Assembly (NCBI RefSeq): GCF_031020795.1
Contig: NZ_JAVHJP010000006.1
Span: 1-64,000, forward strand
Direction: 5' to 3'
Source of the DNA: Hydrogenophaga pseudoflava
GTDB lineage: Bacteria > Pseudomonadota > Gammaproteobacteria > Burkholderiales > Burkholderiaceae_C
Length of the DNA: 64,000 bases
In this document: positions 1 to 8,519 of the stretch, piece after piece
How positions within the stretch are numbered: the first letter of the stretch is position 1
Layout: each line of letters opens with the position of its first letter
Program-made: the position numbers and the translations under genes
The notes under the pieces: model-generated
Database searches by the model: none
What the model saw: only the letters and a program-made list of their open reading frames with translations
What the model was told of the DNA's origin: nothing

Positions 1-166
1 CTGTAAACCCGCGGCTTGATCTCTTGCTAAGCTATCTGTGAGCGGCCCATGTCAAGATGGGATAACCGGACGCATACGCAGCAGCGGCCGTCATCGAAAA
101 ATTCAAATCCAGACTCAAGGTTTAGGCCGTAGTGCGGTACTTGAGGTCGTAGGATGATTTCGCACG

Positions 167-871
167 CTATCGTCCCAAGCTGTGTTTTGCGGCACCCCAG
201 TTAGGGGCGTACTCGAGACCAACAGATGCGAGGTCAGCTGCAATGTCATTCTTAAGGTGGCGGGTGTTCGAAGCGAAGTATTCCTTGGTGTTAGAGGAAG
301 CAAAAACCATGGGCGCCTTCATCCCTGAGGCCCGCAACTGGCTCGCCGCCTCAATATAGGCCTCGACGATCACGCAGTCTTTCATTGATTCCTTGCCGCG
401 TCGCGCTGGCGTGCGAGGCTCGTTGACACGCCGGAATGCCCGACTCGACACGCCGTCGTTGTGCGGCACCACCTGAGCAACCTGCAGCCACCGGTCCAGC
501 ACCGGCCGGGCCCTACTGGTATGGCCATCCAGATGACGGACCTGAATTGGCCCTTGAGCACCATACGCCCCAGCCACATCGTGAATGCGCTGCGCCTGCT
601 CCAAGAATTTCTCCAATGCAACTTGCGCCTCTTCCTCAACGTTCACGATATTGCTTGCAATCTCCAGACTGACCTGCTCGGCCATGAGCACGGTCAGCCC
701 GGACCCCGATTCGGCCATCGCGAGCAGGGCCAGCCCTGCATAGACGTCTTCAGGCATGACGCTTTCGCGAGTGATGTCGCGAACAACGTCAAGCACGGTG
801 CACGTGTCCACGCACAGCACTGGCAACCCCAGTCCCACCAGACTGGAGATCATTTTGGGGCTCAAACTCAT
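167..871 (-). CDS. PIN-like domain protein, possible toxin nuclease
   Basis: A 234-aa protein of unknown function. The N-terminal stretch VLCVDTCTVLDVV (Asp at about residue 22), a central KDCVIVEAY acidic motif and a late FASSNTKEYF segment match the spacing of Asp/Asn metal-ligand motifs in PIN-fold ribonucleases. This is a motif-level call. It overlaps by 4 nt (ATGA) the 3' end of the upstream gene 868-1530, so the two are translationally coupled. The position in mobile-island cargo next to an ABC-3C module suggests a toxin or defence nuclease, but no target can be named. Confidence 0.5.
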   Translation of the reverse strand: MSLSPKMISSLVGLGLPVLCVDTCTVLDVVRDITRESVMPEDVYAGLALLAMAESGSGLTVLMAEQVSLEIASNIVNVEEEAQVALEKFLEQAQRIHDVAGAYGAQGPIQVRHLDGHTSRARPVLDRWLQVAQVVPHNDGVSSRAFRRVNEPRTPARRGKESMKDCVIVEAYIEAASQLRASGMKAPMVFASSNTKEYFASNTRHLKNDIAADLASVGLEYAPNWGAAKHSLGR

Positions 872-1530
872 GAGCGCGAACGGTCGTATTGCTCAAGGAG
901 GCCGAGGGCGAATTCATAGTCGATTGCCAGTTCGTGTGCTTTGTCGTTGGACCATTGCTCAACTTCGACCAGCCAACGAACAAGCTGATCGGTGTCCAAG
1001 CGCTTCGATGCGTCATGTGTCGCGATCAGAAAGGTGTACCAACGATCTCGGTCCATGGGATGCGCGGCACCCGTGGACTTGTTCGCTAGACGCGAGAAGC
1101 GCCTCAGCGCGGCAGCTGGTTCTGCCTCGATCCAGTCGTCAAGGGACTGATAGGGCGAGGACAGCTCGACCTCGAAACCGCCGGTACGGGACGCAGGCTC
1201 CGCGATTCTGGCTGCAAAGTCGCGCAGGATTGCGTTGTACTTGTTGATACCTAATTCGCCGACGTTTCGAGGCACGATGTTTGACACCTTGTAGCCGTCC
1301 CCGTCTTGCCAGAGCACTAGGCCGGATTCGTCGACATCATCGAATGAGTCCCGCACGAGAACTATCGCATCCTCGTCATGAATCGCATGGTCCCGGATGT
1401 CCCTTTCCCGCTCTAGGTCGTGGTGCCATGGCTTTTGGACCTGCGCCAGGATGCTCGCTCGAACCGAGCTCGCCGTTGCGCCCCCCTTGAGGTGAAGATT
1501 TTGGAAGACTTCGATGTTCTTGTCCGTCAT
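868..1530 (-). CDS. Hypothetical protein coupled to the PIN-like gene
   Basis: A 220-aa soluble, acidic protein with no family I recognise. No signal peptide or membrane segment is visible. It is the first gene of a two-gene unit: its stop overlaps the start of the PIN-like gene (ATGA at 868-871), an arrangement common for toxin-antitoxin or other obligate partner pairs. The last 60 residues are rich in Trp, Asp and Glu. If the downstream protein is a toxin, this could be its antidote, but it is longer than usual antitoxins and no DNA-binding domain is evident. Confidence 0.55.
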   Translation of the reverse strand: MTDKNIEVFQNLHLKGGATASSVRASILAQVQKPWHHDLERERDIRDHAIHDEDAIVLVRDSFDDVDESGLVLWQDGDGYKVSNIVPRNVGELGINKYNAILRDFAARIAEPASRTGGFEVELSSPYQSLDDWIEAEPAAALRRFSRLANKSTGAAHPMDRDRWYTFLIATHDASKRLDTDQLVRWLVEVEQWSNDKAHELAIDYEFALGLLEQYDRSRS

Positions 1531-1576
1531 TTCGATTGGGCCGTTGCGAGTCGTTCGGGGAAGGGAGGATAGCCGG

Positions 1577-1608
1577 CTTAGTGAATCGCCCCGGGGCGAT
1601 TCACTAAG
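1577..1608. repeat. Perfect 32-bp palindrome
   Basis: Two exact 16-bp arms, CTTAGTGAATCGCCCC and its reverse complement, meet with no spacer. It lies in the 253-bp gap between the PIN-like pair and the ABC-3C module, upstream of 868-1530. There is no T-run, so it is not a simple terminator. The arm resembles terminal repeats of some IS3-family elements, from memory and unverified. It may also be an operator or a protein-bound cruciform. Confidence 0.85.
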
Positions 1609-1783
1609 GAGCAGACGTTCAAGTTAGAGTCGGAGTGCAGGCCTTGGATGAGCCCTCCAGTCGTTCAACTCCTGAAGCCAAGGTGAGTCACGCACTGAGC
1701 ATACGCGCGTGACCCGGTATCCCTATAGGCGTATTCTTGGACCTAACGCGCGTGCGTCTGCTAGTCATTCGTCATTGGGACGG

Positions 1784-3637
1784 TTATTGCACAAGATACC
1801 AGGACTCAGGGATTAGCCGCTCGCTCCCTCGGAATTCCTGGAGCACATGCACATTCCCCAGGCCCTGAAATGCGTCTGCATTCACATGCTCGAAAACAAT
1901 CATTTGGAATTCTTGCGCGTGCGTGTCTCGCATATCTTGCACAAACCAATCAAGAAGCTCGAATGCAACTCGGACCAGTTCGCCATCCTCGCTTTTGAGT
2001 TGAACACCGTCCATTGGAACTTCTGAAGGATAGTAGGGGCGACTAGGTTGGTCGATAATAAGAAATGCTGGGATGAACGGTGACTTCTCGACCAGGGCAA
2101 TGGCATGCAATGCTAAGAAGTGGAGCAAGTGCATGAACATGTGGTTCGAACTGCTCCCCACGTTCTCAATCACGCTTGATAGTGGTTTGCGAAGCCGCAA
2201 CCGCTTCTCCTTGTAGACGAATTCGGGATGCCAAGTGGCGTAGTTGTAGAGAGCATCGCCGGTCCGTTTAAGCAAAATGGCGGCAATTTCATTGATAAGC
2301 GATAGTACAGCGTTGCGCTTAGTCTGCACATCTTCGACACTTATGTCGTCGATCTGGGACTGGAGCGAGCCGACAAGATTGCTCTCCGGTTCAGCATTTT
2401 GGGGGGTCGATGGGAAAAGTGTTTCTAGGCGACCGAGCGTCTCGCCAACAAAGAGCCATTTTTGCTTCTCGGTCTCAAAAGATTCTGGTGCGGCGGGTAA
2501 CGCCTTCTGCTGCTCAACCAGTTTGGCCCGCTCCTCTATGAGCTTATTTTGAATTGAGCGCACCTGCACTTCGACAGGCTGATTTCGTTGCGTCACTTTT
2601 TTCACTGACGCCAGGTCTGACCTGATGCTGGCAATCAAGTTATCAAAGATAGGTGATTTGACAATGTATTCTGATTGGGCAAGGATTTCCGTTATGGGTA
2701 TCAGGCTGTCGTAGGTTTCAGCACTCTGGCTTTTATATCGCTTAACCTCCGAAGACAGAAGTCGCAATTTACGCAGCCGTCGGTCTAAGTCAAAAATCGC
2801 TGCACTGATTTGGGAGTGTCGGTGAACGGAGTCTTCATTGTCTGGTGTGCGAGCCTCCTGTAAAGCTGCCTTGAGCGTTTGCGGGGAGAGCTGCCGTTCG
2901 TCTATGGCTGGCAATCCAAACGCTGCGGCCTGCGCCGCTAGTTGCCTGAGTTCGCCATCAAAGTCAGCGCGCCCCCTTTCTAGACGATTAGAGCGGCGTT
3001 CCTCTTTGACAAGCTCACGCTCAAGCTTCTCTTTTCTCTCTCTGTTGGCAATGTTCTGCAACGTGTCGATGCCCATTGCCAAGTCAAAAATGCGTGGCAA
3101 TGCTTCACGGTATCGGTCCTCATTTTGCTTGTCGAAATAGGTATCGCGACTCGTAATGATGTCTTCCGAAATGGTATTGAAAAGGAAGAAGTATCTGAAG
3201 GAGACTTTGGAGCCAGACCTGAGTGCCCCGCCACCATAAGCAAGTCGAACTGCCTCATCTATCTTAAATTCCGCCTCAAGTATTAGCTTGAGATCATCAA
3301 TTGCGATGTTTGATGTTGGTTGATCAGGGATGTTGCCAACAGATGAAAAATAGACTTCATTAGAAACTGCGTTGCCATTTGGGCTTTGTCGAGCTATGGT
3401 GTAGTGCTTTTCGTTTATGGCAAAGGTAAGTCCGTACCATGAAGTGTTGTCATTGATGATGTCGAGTGGAATTTTGTGAGAGCTACCCAGGAAGCAGTAA
3501 TCCAAGATATCTAGGATGGCACTCTTGCCGCGATGGCTTCCGCCCGTCAGGATGTTGACTTTTCCGCGTTTGAAGTGAAGCTGCCGCTTTTCGTTGCGAT
3601 GGGACCAGAGAGTAATCGTATCAATCGCGAATTTCAA
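1784..3637 (-). CDS. ABC-3C system ATPase (DUF3732, SMC/Rad50-like)
   Basis: A 617-aa ATPase of the DUF3732 type, the motor subunit of three-component ABC (ABC-3C) systems. The Walker A motif GGSHRGKSA is at residues 32-40. A long charged, coiled-coil-like middle spans about residues 200-420. A late Walker B-like segment FLIIDQPSRPYY carries the DQPS signature. This is the SMC/RecN-like layout, so a nucleic-acid-responsive role is more likely than transport. Its start overlaps the stop of the middle-component gene (ATGA, 3634-3637). Base composition is visibly more AT-rich than the flanking genes, which fits separately acquired cargo. Family identity is from recognition; a defence function is inference from published ABC-3C work. 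Confidence 0.8.
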   Translation of the reverse strand: MKFAIDTITLWSHRNEKRQLHFKRGKVNILTGGSHRGKSAILDILDYCFLGSSHKIPLDIINDNTSWYGLTFAINEKHYTIARQSPNGNAVSNEVYFSSVGNIPDQPTSNIAIDDLKLILEAEFKIDEAVRLAYGGGALRSGSKVSFRYFFLFNTISEDIITSRDTYFDKQNEDRYREALPRIFDLAMGIDTLQNIANRERKEKLERELVKEERRSNRLERGRADFDGELRQLAAQAAAFGLPAIDERQLSPQTLKAALQEARTPDNEDSVHRHSQISAAIFDLDRRLRKLRLLSSEVKRYKSQSAETYDSLIPITEILAQSEYIVKSPIFDNLIASIRSDLASVKKVTQRNQPVEVQVRSIQNKLIEERAKLVEQQKALPAAPESFETEKQKWLFVGETLGRLETLFPSTPQNAEPESNLVGSLQSQIDDISVEDVQTKRNAVLSLINEIAAILLKRTGDALYNYATWHPEFVYKEKRLRLRKPLSSVIENVGSSSNHMFMHLLHFLALHAIALVEKSPFIPAFLIIDQPSRPYYPSEVPMDGVQLKSEDGELVRVAFELLDWFVQDMRDTHAQEFQMIVFEHVNADAFQGLGNVHVLQEFRGSERLIPESWYLVQ

Positions 3638-4122
3638 AGCTCAATCCTCAGGTTTAAGTAAAGCTCGCCCTCAGGGGATGCGAGCAAAGCTGCGATATTC
3701 TTAGCGGCCTTCTTTATTCGCATTGCACGGTCGCCTATCGCGACTGAAAATGTCAAGGTTTTTGCAAGAACGAGTTCGCCGTTAAATGCAATGTACTTTG
3801 CTTCTGCAAGCAACTGGATAGCGTTGAGAGTGGGGGTCAGGCCAGCCAAAAACCTAGAATTGAAATTGAGGAATAGGTCAGGTCGTGTACTCGTCAAAGC
3901 TGACACCTCACGTGCGCGTACGTTCTGTTTTCCTAGGTGTCGCACAGTTGAGTCGTGCATGATGATTGGCATGACCAGTAGCGCTTTAGCCACCGATAAG
4001 GTTTGAGTCTCCTCAAGGATGGCCATAAGCCCGGCGGCGCAGATGGCAAAGTTGTTGTAATTTGACCCTTCGTCGTTGGACGAACGCTCATGTACGTCAT
4101 CGACGCCCTTGAACTCAGTCAT
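3634..4122 (-). CDS. ABC-3C middle component
   Basis: A 162-aa soluble protein in the middle position of an ABC-3C module, between the effector-type gene and the DUF3732 ATPase. I chose the start MTEFKG at 4122 because it gives an ATGA overlap with the upstream stop, matching the ATGA overlap at its own 3' end. A start 12 nt further upstream is possible. The sequence is helical-looking with many Leu/Ala and no catalytic motif. In this family the protein is thought to bridge the ATPase and the effector. Confidence 0.75.
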   Translation of the reverse strand: MTEFKGVDDVHERSSNDEGSNYNNFAICAAGLMAILEETQTLSVAKALLVMPIIMHDSTVRHLGKQNVRAREVSALTSTRPDLFLNFNSRFLAGLTPTLNAIQLLAEAKYIAFNGELVLAKTLTFSVAIGDRAMRIKKAAKNIAALLASPEGELYLNLRIEL

Positions 4123-5327
4123 TTCGTCTCCCAATCTTTATGCCATCCAATCCTACCAATGTCGGAGAGATGGTAGATTTCACCGTTGCTGTGCTGAATA
4201 GACAATACATCGTCACACAATGGAAATGTTGCGCCCAGCATTTCCCTAAGAATTCCACGCCCAATCTTCTCTATGTCTTTGTCTTCGCAGTCAATAAAAT
4301 CTGCACGAAATTTTCCCTGCCACAGAGTCCTCACATTGTCATGGAGGGTAGAAATGTCTTTGCTGGTAACCTCACCCATCTTGTCCCAATGATCTAGATG
4401 CATTGCTAGTTGAAGCTTCTTTGTCGTCAAGTCTGCAGCAATCTCGACATCAACTACATTCAAGTATTTAACCTCCAGCAACCGCTTGATGAAGACTTGA
4501 GAAAAAAGATCGTCAGGCATCGATGGCAAGAAGGATTTGATAGTCAACTTAGTGCTTCTTGCGTCGTTGAAATGCTTCCTAAACTTGGCATGAAAGTCCT
4601 CAAATGAAAGGATGACAGCTTCGCCGTCTTTAACTTTCTGGAATATGTGTGCCCGCAAATTCGAGTCTATCGCGGCTAAAACATCAGGAACCTTCGCCGT
4701 CTCAATGTGAAATTCTTGAACCGCCTGTTTTACCAAGCCAACAATGTCGGCGACATCCAGTTCAAATTTAATAGAAAGTAGAAAGCTTTCTAGAACTGGC
4801 AAATCCAGAGATAAAATTTTATTGATGTAATTTTTGATGCCATCGTCAGTGGTCGATTGCTCAGCCGCCTCCAGTACGAGCTTCGCGGCGTCGGCCGCAA
4901 TTGAGTTTGCCTGCAGCTTACTAATAGCTTCGAATATTGTGTTGGAGTTGCTGTGCTTCTTGTTTGCAACGAGATGAAACTCGGATTGTCGCGTGAACTC
5001 AAGCTGTTTTTCCACTTGTTCGCGACCCGCCACCTTGTCTGTAATGACCATCGCCCAGTTGTAGAACGTTTTCCACATGTCTTTGTCCAGCTTCGTAAGT
5101 GCTACGGGCTGACCATTCGCTGCAACTTGGGTCGTATGTTTTAGCTGGTAGAAAATGTTTCGGTTTTGGCCGAGTTCGGTGTGAACATCGTCTTTGACCT
5201 CAAATCCAACTGACTGACCCACTTTGAGATTAAGAACTTGAAGCAAAAAATAATAGTATTGGTAATCGAAGCCAATACTCTTATCTGCCGCGTTTGTCTT
5301 GTCAGCGTGAGTTGCAGTCGAAGCCAT
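4119..5327 (-). CDS. ABC-3C effector with restriction-endonuclease-like N-terminus
   Basis: A 402-aa protein and the first gene of the ABC-3C operon. The N-terminus has GFDYQYYYFLLQVL, then GFEVKDDVHTE (Asp 46/47), then FYQLKH (Gln 61, Lys 63). This is the D..QxK arrangement of restriction-endonuclease-fold nucleases such as Cap4/DUF4297, so it is probably the DNA-cutting effector. The C-terminal half should carry the conserved C-terminal domain that names these systems. The ATG at 5327 places the motif near the N-terminus; an in-frame extension to 5408 is open but lacks support. A CGTATCA/TGATACG inverted repeat lies about 75 bp upstream. Confidence 0.75.
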   Translation of the reverse strand: MASTATHADKTNAADKSIGFDYQYYYFLLQVLNLKVGQSVGFEVKDDVHTELGQNRNIFYQLKHTTQVAANGQPVALTKLDKDMWKTFYNWAMVITDKVAGREQVEKQLEFTRQSEFHLVANKKHSNSNTIFEAISKLQANSIAADAAKLVLEAAEQSTTDDGIKNYINKILSLDLPVLESFLLSIKFELDVADIVGLVKQAVQEFHIETAKVPDVLAAIDSNLRAHIFQKVKDGEAVILSFEDFHAKFRKHFNDARSTKLTIKSFLPSMPDDLFSQVFIKRLLEVKYLNVVDVEIAADLTTKKLQLAMHLDHWDKMGEVTSKDISTLHDNVRTLWQGKFRADFIDCEDKDIEKIGRGILREMLGATFPLCDDVLSIQHSNGEIYHLSDIGRIGWHKDWETK

Positions 5328-5681
5328 ACTCAAAGTCAGATGTTTGTTACGGTCACCAATGCGCACACGAATGCGCCGGCCCTGGGCTTGAACACGAGTT
5401 CGTATCAATAATGATACGTGTGGTTGAGCGATACGCCCAAGCTATTCGGACCGTGCGCACCTGTTTCCCCAGCCACAGTGTGGAGCTGCACCTGTGAAAG
5501 TGTTGAACACACTTGGCTGCCCTGCTTGTGTCACGGCGCGAACCACGGATACCAACGTCGCGAGTCCGCTACCGAGTCTGCTTCGCGTGCTCTGCCGCCG
5601 TCAGAGCTCTCCCTCTGACCGGCAGCAACCAGCCTTAACGTGCATTCAGGTTCAGCCGGGATGACAGCTGCACTCGCCCCA
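5328..5681. other. Intergenic region upstream of the ABC-3C operon
   Basis: About 350 bp without a convincing gene, between the ABC-3C operon start and the relaxase stop. The left part should hold the ABC-3C promoter. The only clear structure is the inverted repeat at 5401-5418. The rest resembles neither neighbour and shows no ribosome site with a plausible frame. Confidence 0.5.
5401..5418. promoter_or_regulatory. Inverted repeat upstream of ABC-3C, candidate operator
   Basis: CGTATCA, four bases, TGATACG: perfect 7-bp arms about 75 bp upstream of the effector start codon. Position and symmetry suit a repressor operator at the ABC-3C promoter. No regulator gene is obvious next to it. Confidence 0.45.
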
Positions 5682-6653
5682 TTAGCGTCGGTTCTCAGGC
5701 CCAACGGCAGGCACGGGCAATTGTGGAACCTTGCCCACCTCCAGCGATACCTTCTGCTGATTCCACGACGCAGTCGCCTCCTGCACAAAGCTCGCGATCG
5801 AAGCGGCCAGCTTGACATCCCGTGCATCTGGTGACGCCGCCAATGCCTGCCCGATGTGCAACCAGCCCTTTATGGCCTCTTCCCGGCTGGTTCGCGCCTT
5901 GGCTCCTGAGCTATTGACGGGTCGGACCTTTCTCAACCGACCGCCCTCCTTGGCCTTCAGCCACCAGAGTTCCGGATAGCTGGTGTTTCGCCCTCGTGTG
6001 GCTTGTCGGGTTGCCTCGGCCTCGACCCCGTAGCCACGCAGCTTCTCCGCAAAGGTCTCCCGCCACCGCTGCAGGTCGGCCTTGCGCGGGTTGAGGCGCC
6101 TGCCGCTCATCGACTCTGCCCGCACGCTGATGTGTACATGTGGGTTGGCTTGGTGGTCGTGCAGCACCATCACGTACTTGTGGTCAGCCAGCTCGGTCTG
6201 CGCGAACTCGCGCGCCGCTTTCTGCACAATCAGCGGGTCGGTGCCCCGGGGCATGGACAGCATGATGTTGAAGGCCTCGCGACGGTTGCCTTCATCCCCG
6301 ATCAAGCTGCCGCCATAGCGCCAGTCTTCGCCCAGCTCGTGCACAGCGGATTTACCGCGCACCGTGTCGCCTTGTTCGGTCTCGATGTCGAGTCGGCCGT
6401 TTTTGCTGATGTAGCGGATGTGGGCTGCAATGGCCTGCATGCCCCGCCCTCCCCCAGTGACCTTGACCATGACCTGGGGTGCTCTCTTCACCACGGTGGC
6501 TTCAATGCGTTTGCGGATGGCGTCTGCGCGCTGGCGCATGCCTCCATCGCCCAGCTTGGGCTGAGGCTTGACCTTGACCACCCGGTTGCCCGGGTAGAAC
6601 AGGCGATCACCCCACTGGATGAGCACCCCGTCGATTTTGTGCGTCTGGGTCAT
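5682..6653 (-). CDS. Relaxase/mobilization nuclease (MobA/VirD2-like)
   Basis: A 323-aa relaxase that should nick at an origin of transfer and start conjugative mobilization. The stretch AAHIRYISKNGRL (about residues 75-87) resembles the relaxase motif holding the catalytic Tyr. VLHDHQANPHVHISVR (about residues 160-175) is the metal-binding His motif. A strong GGAGG-type ribosome site precedes the start. The gene lies 16 bp downstream of the accessory protein 6670-7242, as in mob operons. It is short compared with relaxases that carry a helicase, and no type IV secretion genes are visible here. The element may therefore be mobilizable rather than self-transmissible, or its transfer genes lie left of the window. 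Confidence 0.85.
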   Translation of the reverse strand: MTQTHKIDGVLIQWGDRLFYPGNRVVKVKPQPKLGDGGMRQRADAIRKRIEATVVKRAPQVMVKVTGGGRGMQAIAAHIRYISKNGRLDIETEQGDTVRGKSAVHELGEDWRYGGSLIGDEGNRREAFNIMLSMPRGTDPLIVQKAAREFAQTELADHKYVMVLHDHQANPHVHISVRAESMSGRRLNPRKADLQRWRETFAEKLRGYGVEAEATRQATRGRNTSYPELWWLKAKEGGRLRKVRPVNSSGAKARTSREEAIKGWLHIGQALAASPDARDVKLAASIASFVQEATASWNQQKVSLEVGKVPQLPVPAVGPENRR

Positions 6654-6669
6654 GGTGTCCTCCTGGTGG

Positions 6670-7242
6670 TCATCGGCTCAGGTGCCGAGAAGTCTGTGCG
6701 GTTGCCCCACGTGGCCGCAGATCGGCCAGCAGAGCCGCGGCCTGGGCGAGGTGTCGCCGAACGTCGCCATCCAGCGTGTCGAGCATGTCCCGATAAACCA
6801 GTGCCCTGGGCACGTTGCTCTGGGTCAGCAGGCGTGTGAGGGCGTGGATGTTGCGACTGAGGTCAGCGAGATGGGCGTTGGAGCCAGTGATAGCGGCCAA
6901 TTGCTCCGCCTTGCTGGCGCCGCTCAGAAGCCAGGGTGCTCCCGCCACCAACTCCGCCACATAGCGACCAGGGCTCAGGCCCGCCTGCTTCGCTGCAGCC
7001 AAGGTGGTCTGAATGTCTTCGCGGGCCATGCGCAGGCACAAACGCGCATTGGCCGGTGCCCGTTTGAAGGCCGTGTGCTCGGATACCGACGCCTCGGGCT
7101 CTGCAAGGCCCCCCAGTGCTTGAATCAGAGCCGTTCTGACCAGGGTCGAGGGCGACATGCCCAAGGCCTGAGACCGGTCCAGCAGCAGACCCTTCAGGCC
7201 TTGCAGGTCGATGCTGATGCGCTCGCGAGAATGGGACTCCAT
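6670..7242 (-). CDS. Mobilization accessory protein (MobC-like)
   Basis: A 190-aa protein. The N-terminus, with RERISIDLQGLKGLL followed by an SPSTLVRTAL segment, looks like the ribbon-helix-helix fold of relaxosome accessory proteins. It would help the relaxase recognise oriT and may repress the mob operon. The start at 7242 has an excellent ribosome site (TGGAGG, 6 nt away). A longer reading from 7287 would run through two palindromes that look like promoter operators, so I reject it. It is upstream of and cotranscribed with the relaxase. Confidence 0.7.
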   Translation of the reverse strand: MESHSRERISIDLQGLKGLLLDRSQALGMSPSTLVRTALIQALGGLAEPEASVSEHTAFKRAPANARLCLRMAREDIQTTLAAAKQAGLSPGRYVAELVAGAPWLLSGASKAEQLAAITGSNAHLADLSRNIHALTRLLTQSNVPRALVYRDMLDTLDGDVRRHLAQAAALLADLRPRGATAQTSRHLSR

Positions 7243-7262
7243 GATCGCCTCCAGACACGTGA

Positions 7263-7303
7263 TCACCCGGGGTGACGTGTCGGACAACCGGCGCCGCGGC
7301 GCC
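7263..7303. promoter_or_regulatory. Two short palindromes at the mob promoter
   Basis: TCACCCGGGGTGA (7263-7275) and the 14-bp self-complementary GGCGCCGCGGCGCC (7290-7303) lie immediately upstream of the mobC-like start at 7242. They are candidates for autoregulation by the accessory protein or for part of the oriT region. Confidence 0.4.
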
Positions 7304-7407
7304 TATCCTGCAATCACCCATGCACTGATGTTCACCGAGGATCGATAGAACCGAGGTGCTGGATTCACCCTGAAATCCAGCAGACTCTGGCAAGCTGGCA
7401 CCCACCG

Positions 7408-7430
7408 GGTTGTCAAACCGTTTGACAACC
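7408..7430. promoter_or_regulatory. 23-bp palindrome, parS- or operator-like (copy 1)
   Basis: GGTTGTCAAAC and its exact reverse complement around one central base. It lies between the mob operon promoter and the 3' end of parB. A near-identical site occurs at 7541-7563. Paired perfect sites beside parAB suit a centromere (parS) bound by the adjacent ParB, or operators of a KorB-like repressor. Confidence 0.65.
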
Positions 7431-7540
7431 GGTGAGGCTGCAGTCCGCGAACTGAGGGGGGATGGGCAGCAGGTCGATGGCGTTCAAGCCAGGGCCTGGC
7501 TGCCAAGAGAAGGACTGGTTTTGGTGGGACCGAACCGGGA

Positions 7541-7563
7541 AGTTGTCAAACGGTTTGACAACT
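7541..7563. promoter_or_regulatory. 23-bp palindrome, parS- or operator-like (copy 2)
   Basis: AGTTGTCAAAC and its reverse complement around one base, sharing the core GTTGTCAAAC with the site at 7408-7430. The two centres are 133 bp apart. The last base overlaps the parB stop codon, so the site lies exactly at the 3' edge of parB. Confidence 0.65.
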
Positions 7564-8519
7564 CATGTCCCGGTCCATCCCAACAAGGTCAGGCGACTGG
7601 CTTGCACCGCTTGCATCTGACCACCCGTCACAGGCATCACATAGACCTGCCCTGCCTGTGCTGGCCTCTGCAAGATGCTGAGCGCTACCTCAACACCATC
7701 CAGGCTGGCCAGCAGTCTCAGCGGAGCATTCATGGGCGCGCGAGGCGTGGATTCCGGGTTGAGGCTTGGGGATTGCCTGGTCTTATCCGTGGCACCTGTT
7801 TGAGCATCCTCCATCCGGCTGGCCTCCATGGTTTCGATCAGTGCCGATGTTCCCCGACGAACACTGCCCGATCCTTCGGTGAGGTCGGTACGCAAGGCCG
7901 CAACGCTTTCTCGGGTGATGGCCTCCCGATCCGAAGCCCAGGCCTCGACATACTGCGGATGCTGACCCGCCAGCTTGCGCAGTTCGTAGAGTTCGGCAAG
8001 CCCTCGACAGCGCCCTTCCCGGTACGCCCCCATCAACCAGTCCGGCGGATCGATCAAGGCCGTCGCCAGCGTCACGTACTGCCGGCTCTTGCCGATGGCG
8101 CGCGCGATGTCGGCCTGCGTCTGCCCCTGGTTCAGCGCCCGTTGCACGAACAGCGCGATCTCCAGTGGGCTCAGGCCCTTGCGCTGTTCGTTCTCGATGA
8201 ACTGGTCCACGCTGTTGGCGGTCTGGTCCACAAAGGCGGGGATCTCGGACAGTCCGACCCGCTTGCAGGCCCGCAAGCGACGAGCGCCGAAGTTGAGCAT
8301 CCAGCGGCCGGACTGTGTGGGATGGGTGCGCACCGAGACCGGTTGGCGCACGCCCCGCTCACGAATGGTCTCCGCCAACTCGGTCAGGCTCTGCTCGTCG
8401 AACTCCTGCCGGGGCTGGTCCGGGTCTTCGTCGATGGTGTCCAGCGGAATCCGCAAAGGGGTTCCGCCCTCCCCCCCGGTCGGCGGCAGCAGGTCCAGAC
8501 TATCCAGCGACAGGGCCAT
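7563..8519 (-). CDS. parB: ParB/KorB-type partition protein
   Basis: A 318-aa DNA-binding partition protein. The ParB N-terminal domain has IDEDPDQPRQEFDEQSLTEL and the FGARRLRACK box (which replaces the GERR motif). A helix-turn-helix follows (TQADIARAIGKSRQYVTLATALIDPP, about residues 130-155). The second half is Ala/Arg-rich. The start at 8519 has a GGAG ribosome site and overlaps the parA 3' end by 20 nt, so the two are coupled. It probably maintains the excised element or represses transfer genes by binding the palindromes just downstream. The symbol reflects family, not orthology to chromosomal parB. Confidence 0.85.
   Translation of the reverse strand: MALSLDSLDLLPPTGGEGGTPLRIPLDTIDEDPDQPRQEFDEQSLTELAETIRERGVRQPVSVRTHPTQSGRWMLNFGARRLRACKRVGLSEIPAFVDQTANSVDQFIENEQRKGLSPLEIALFVQRALNQGQTQADIARAIGKSRQYVTLATALIDPPDWLMGAYREGRCRGLAELYELRKLAGQHPQYVEAWASDREAITRESVAALRTDLTEGSGSVRRGTSALIETMEASRMEDAQTGATDKTRQSPSLNPESTPRAPMNAPLRLLASLDGVEVALSILQRPAQAGQVYVMPVTGGQMQAVQASRLTLLGWTGT

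Noticed and set aside
7243-7287. N-terminal extension of the MobC-like protein
   Set aside because: It would overlap a promoter-proximal palindrome, and a strong GGAGG lies correctly before 7242.
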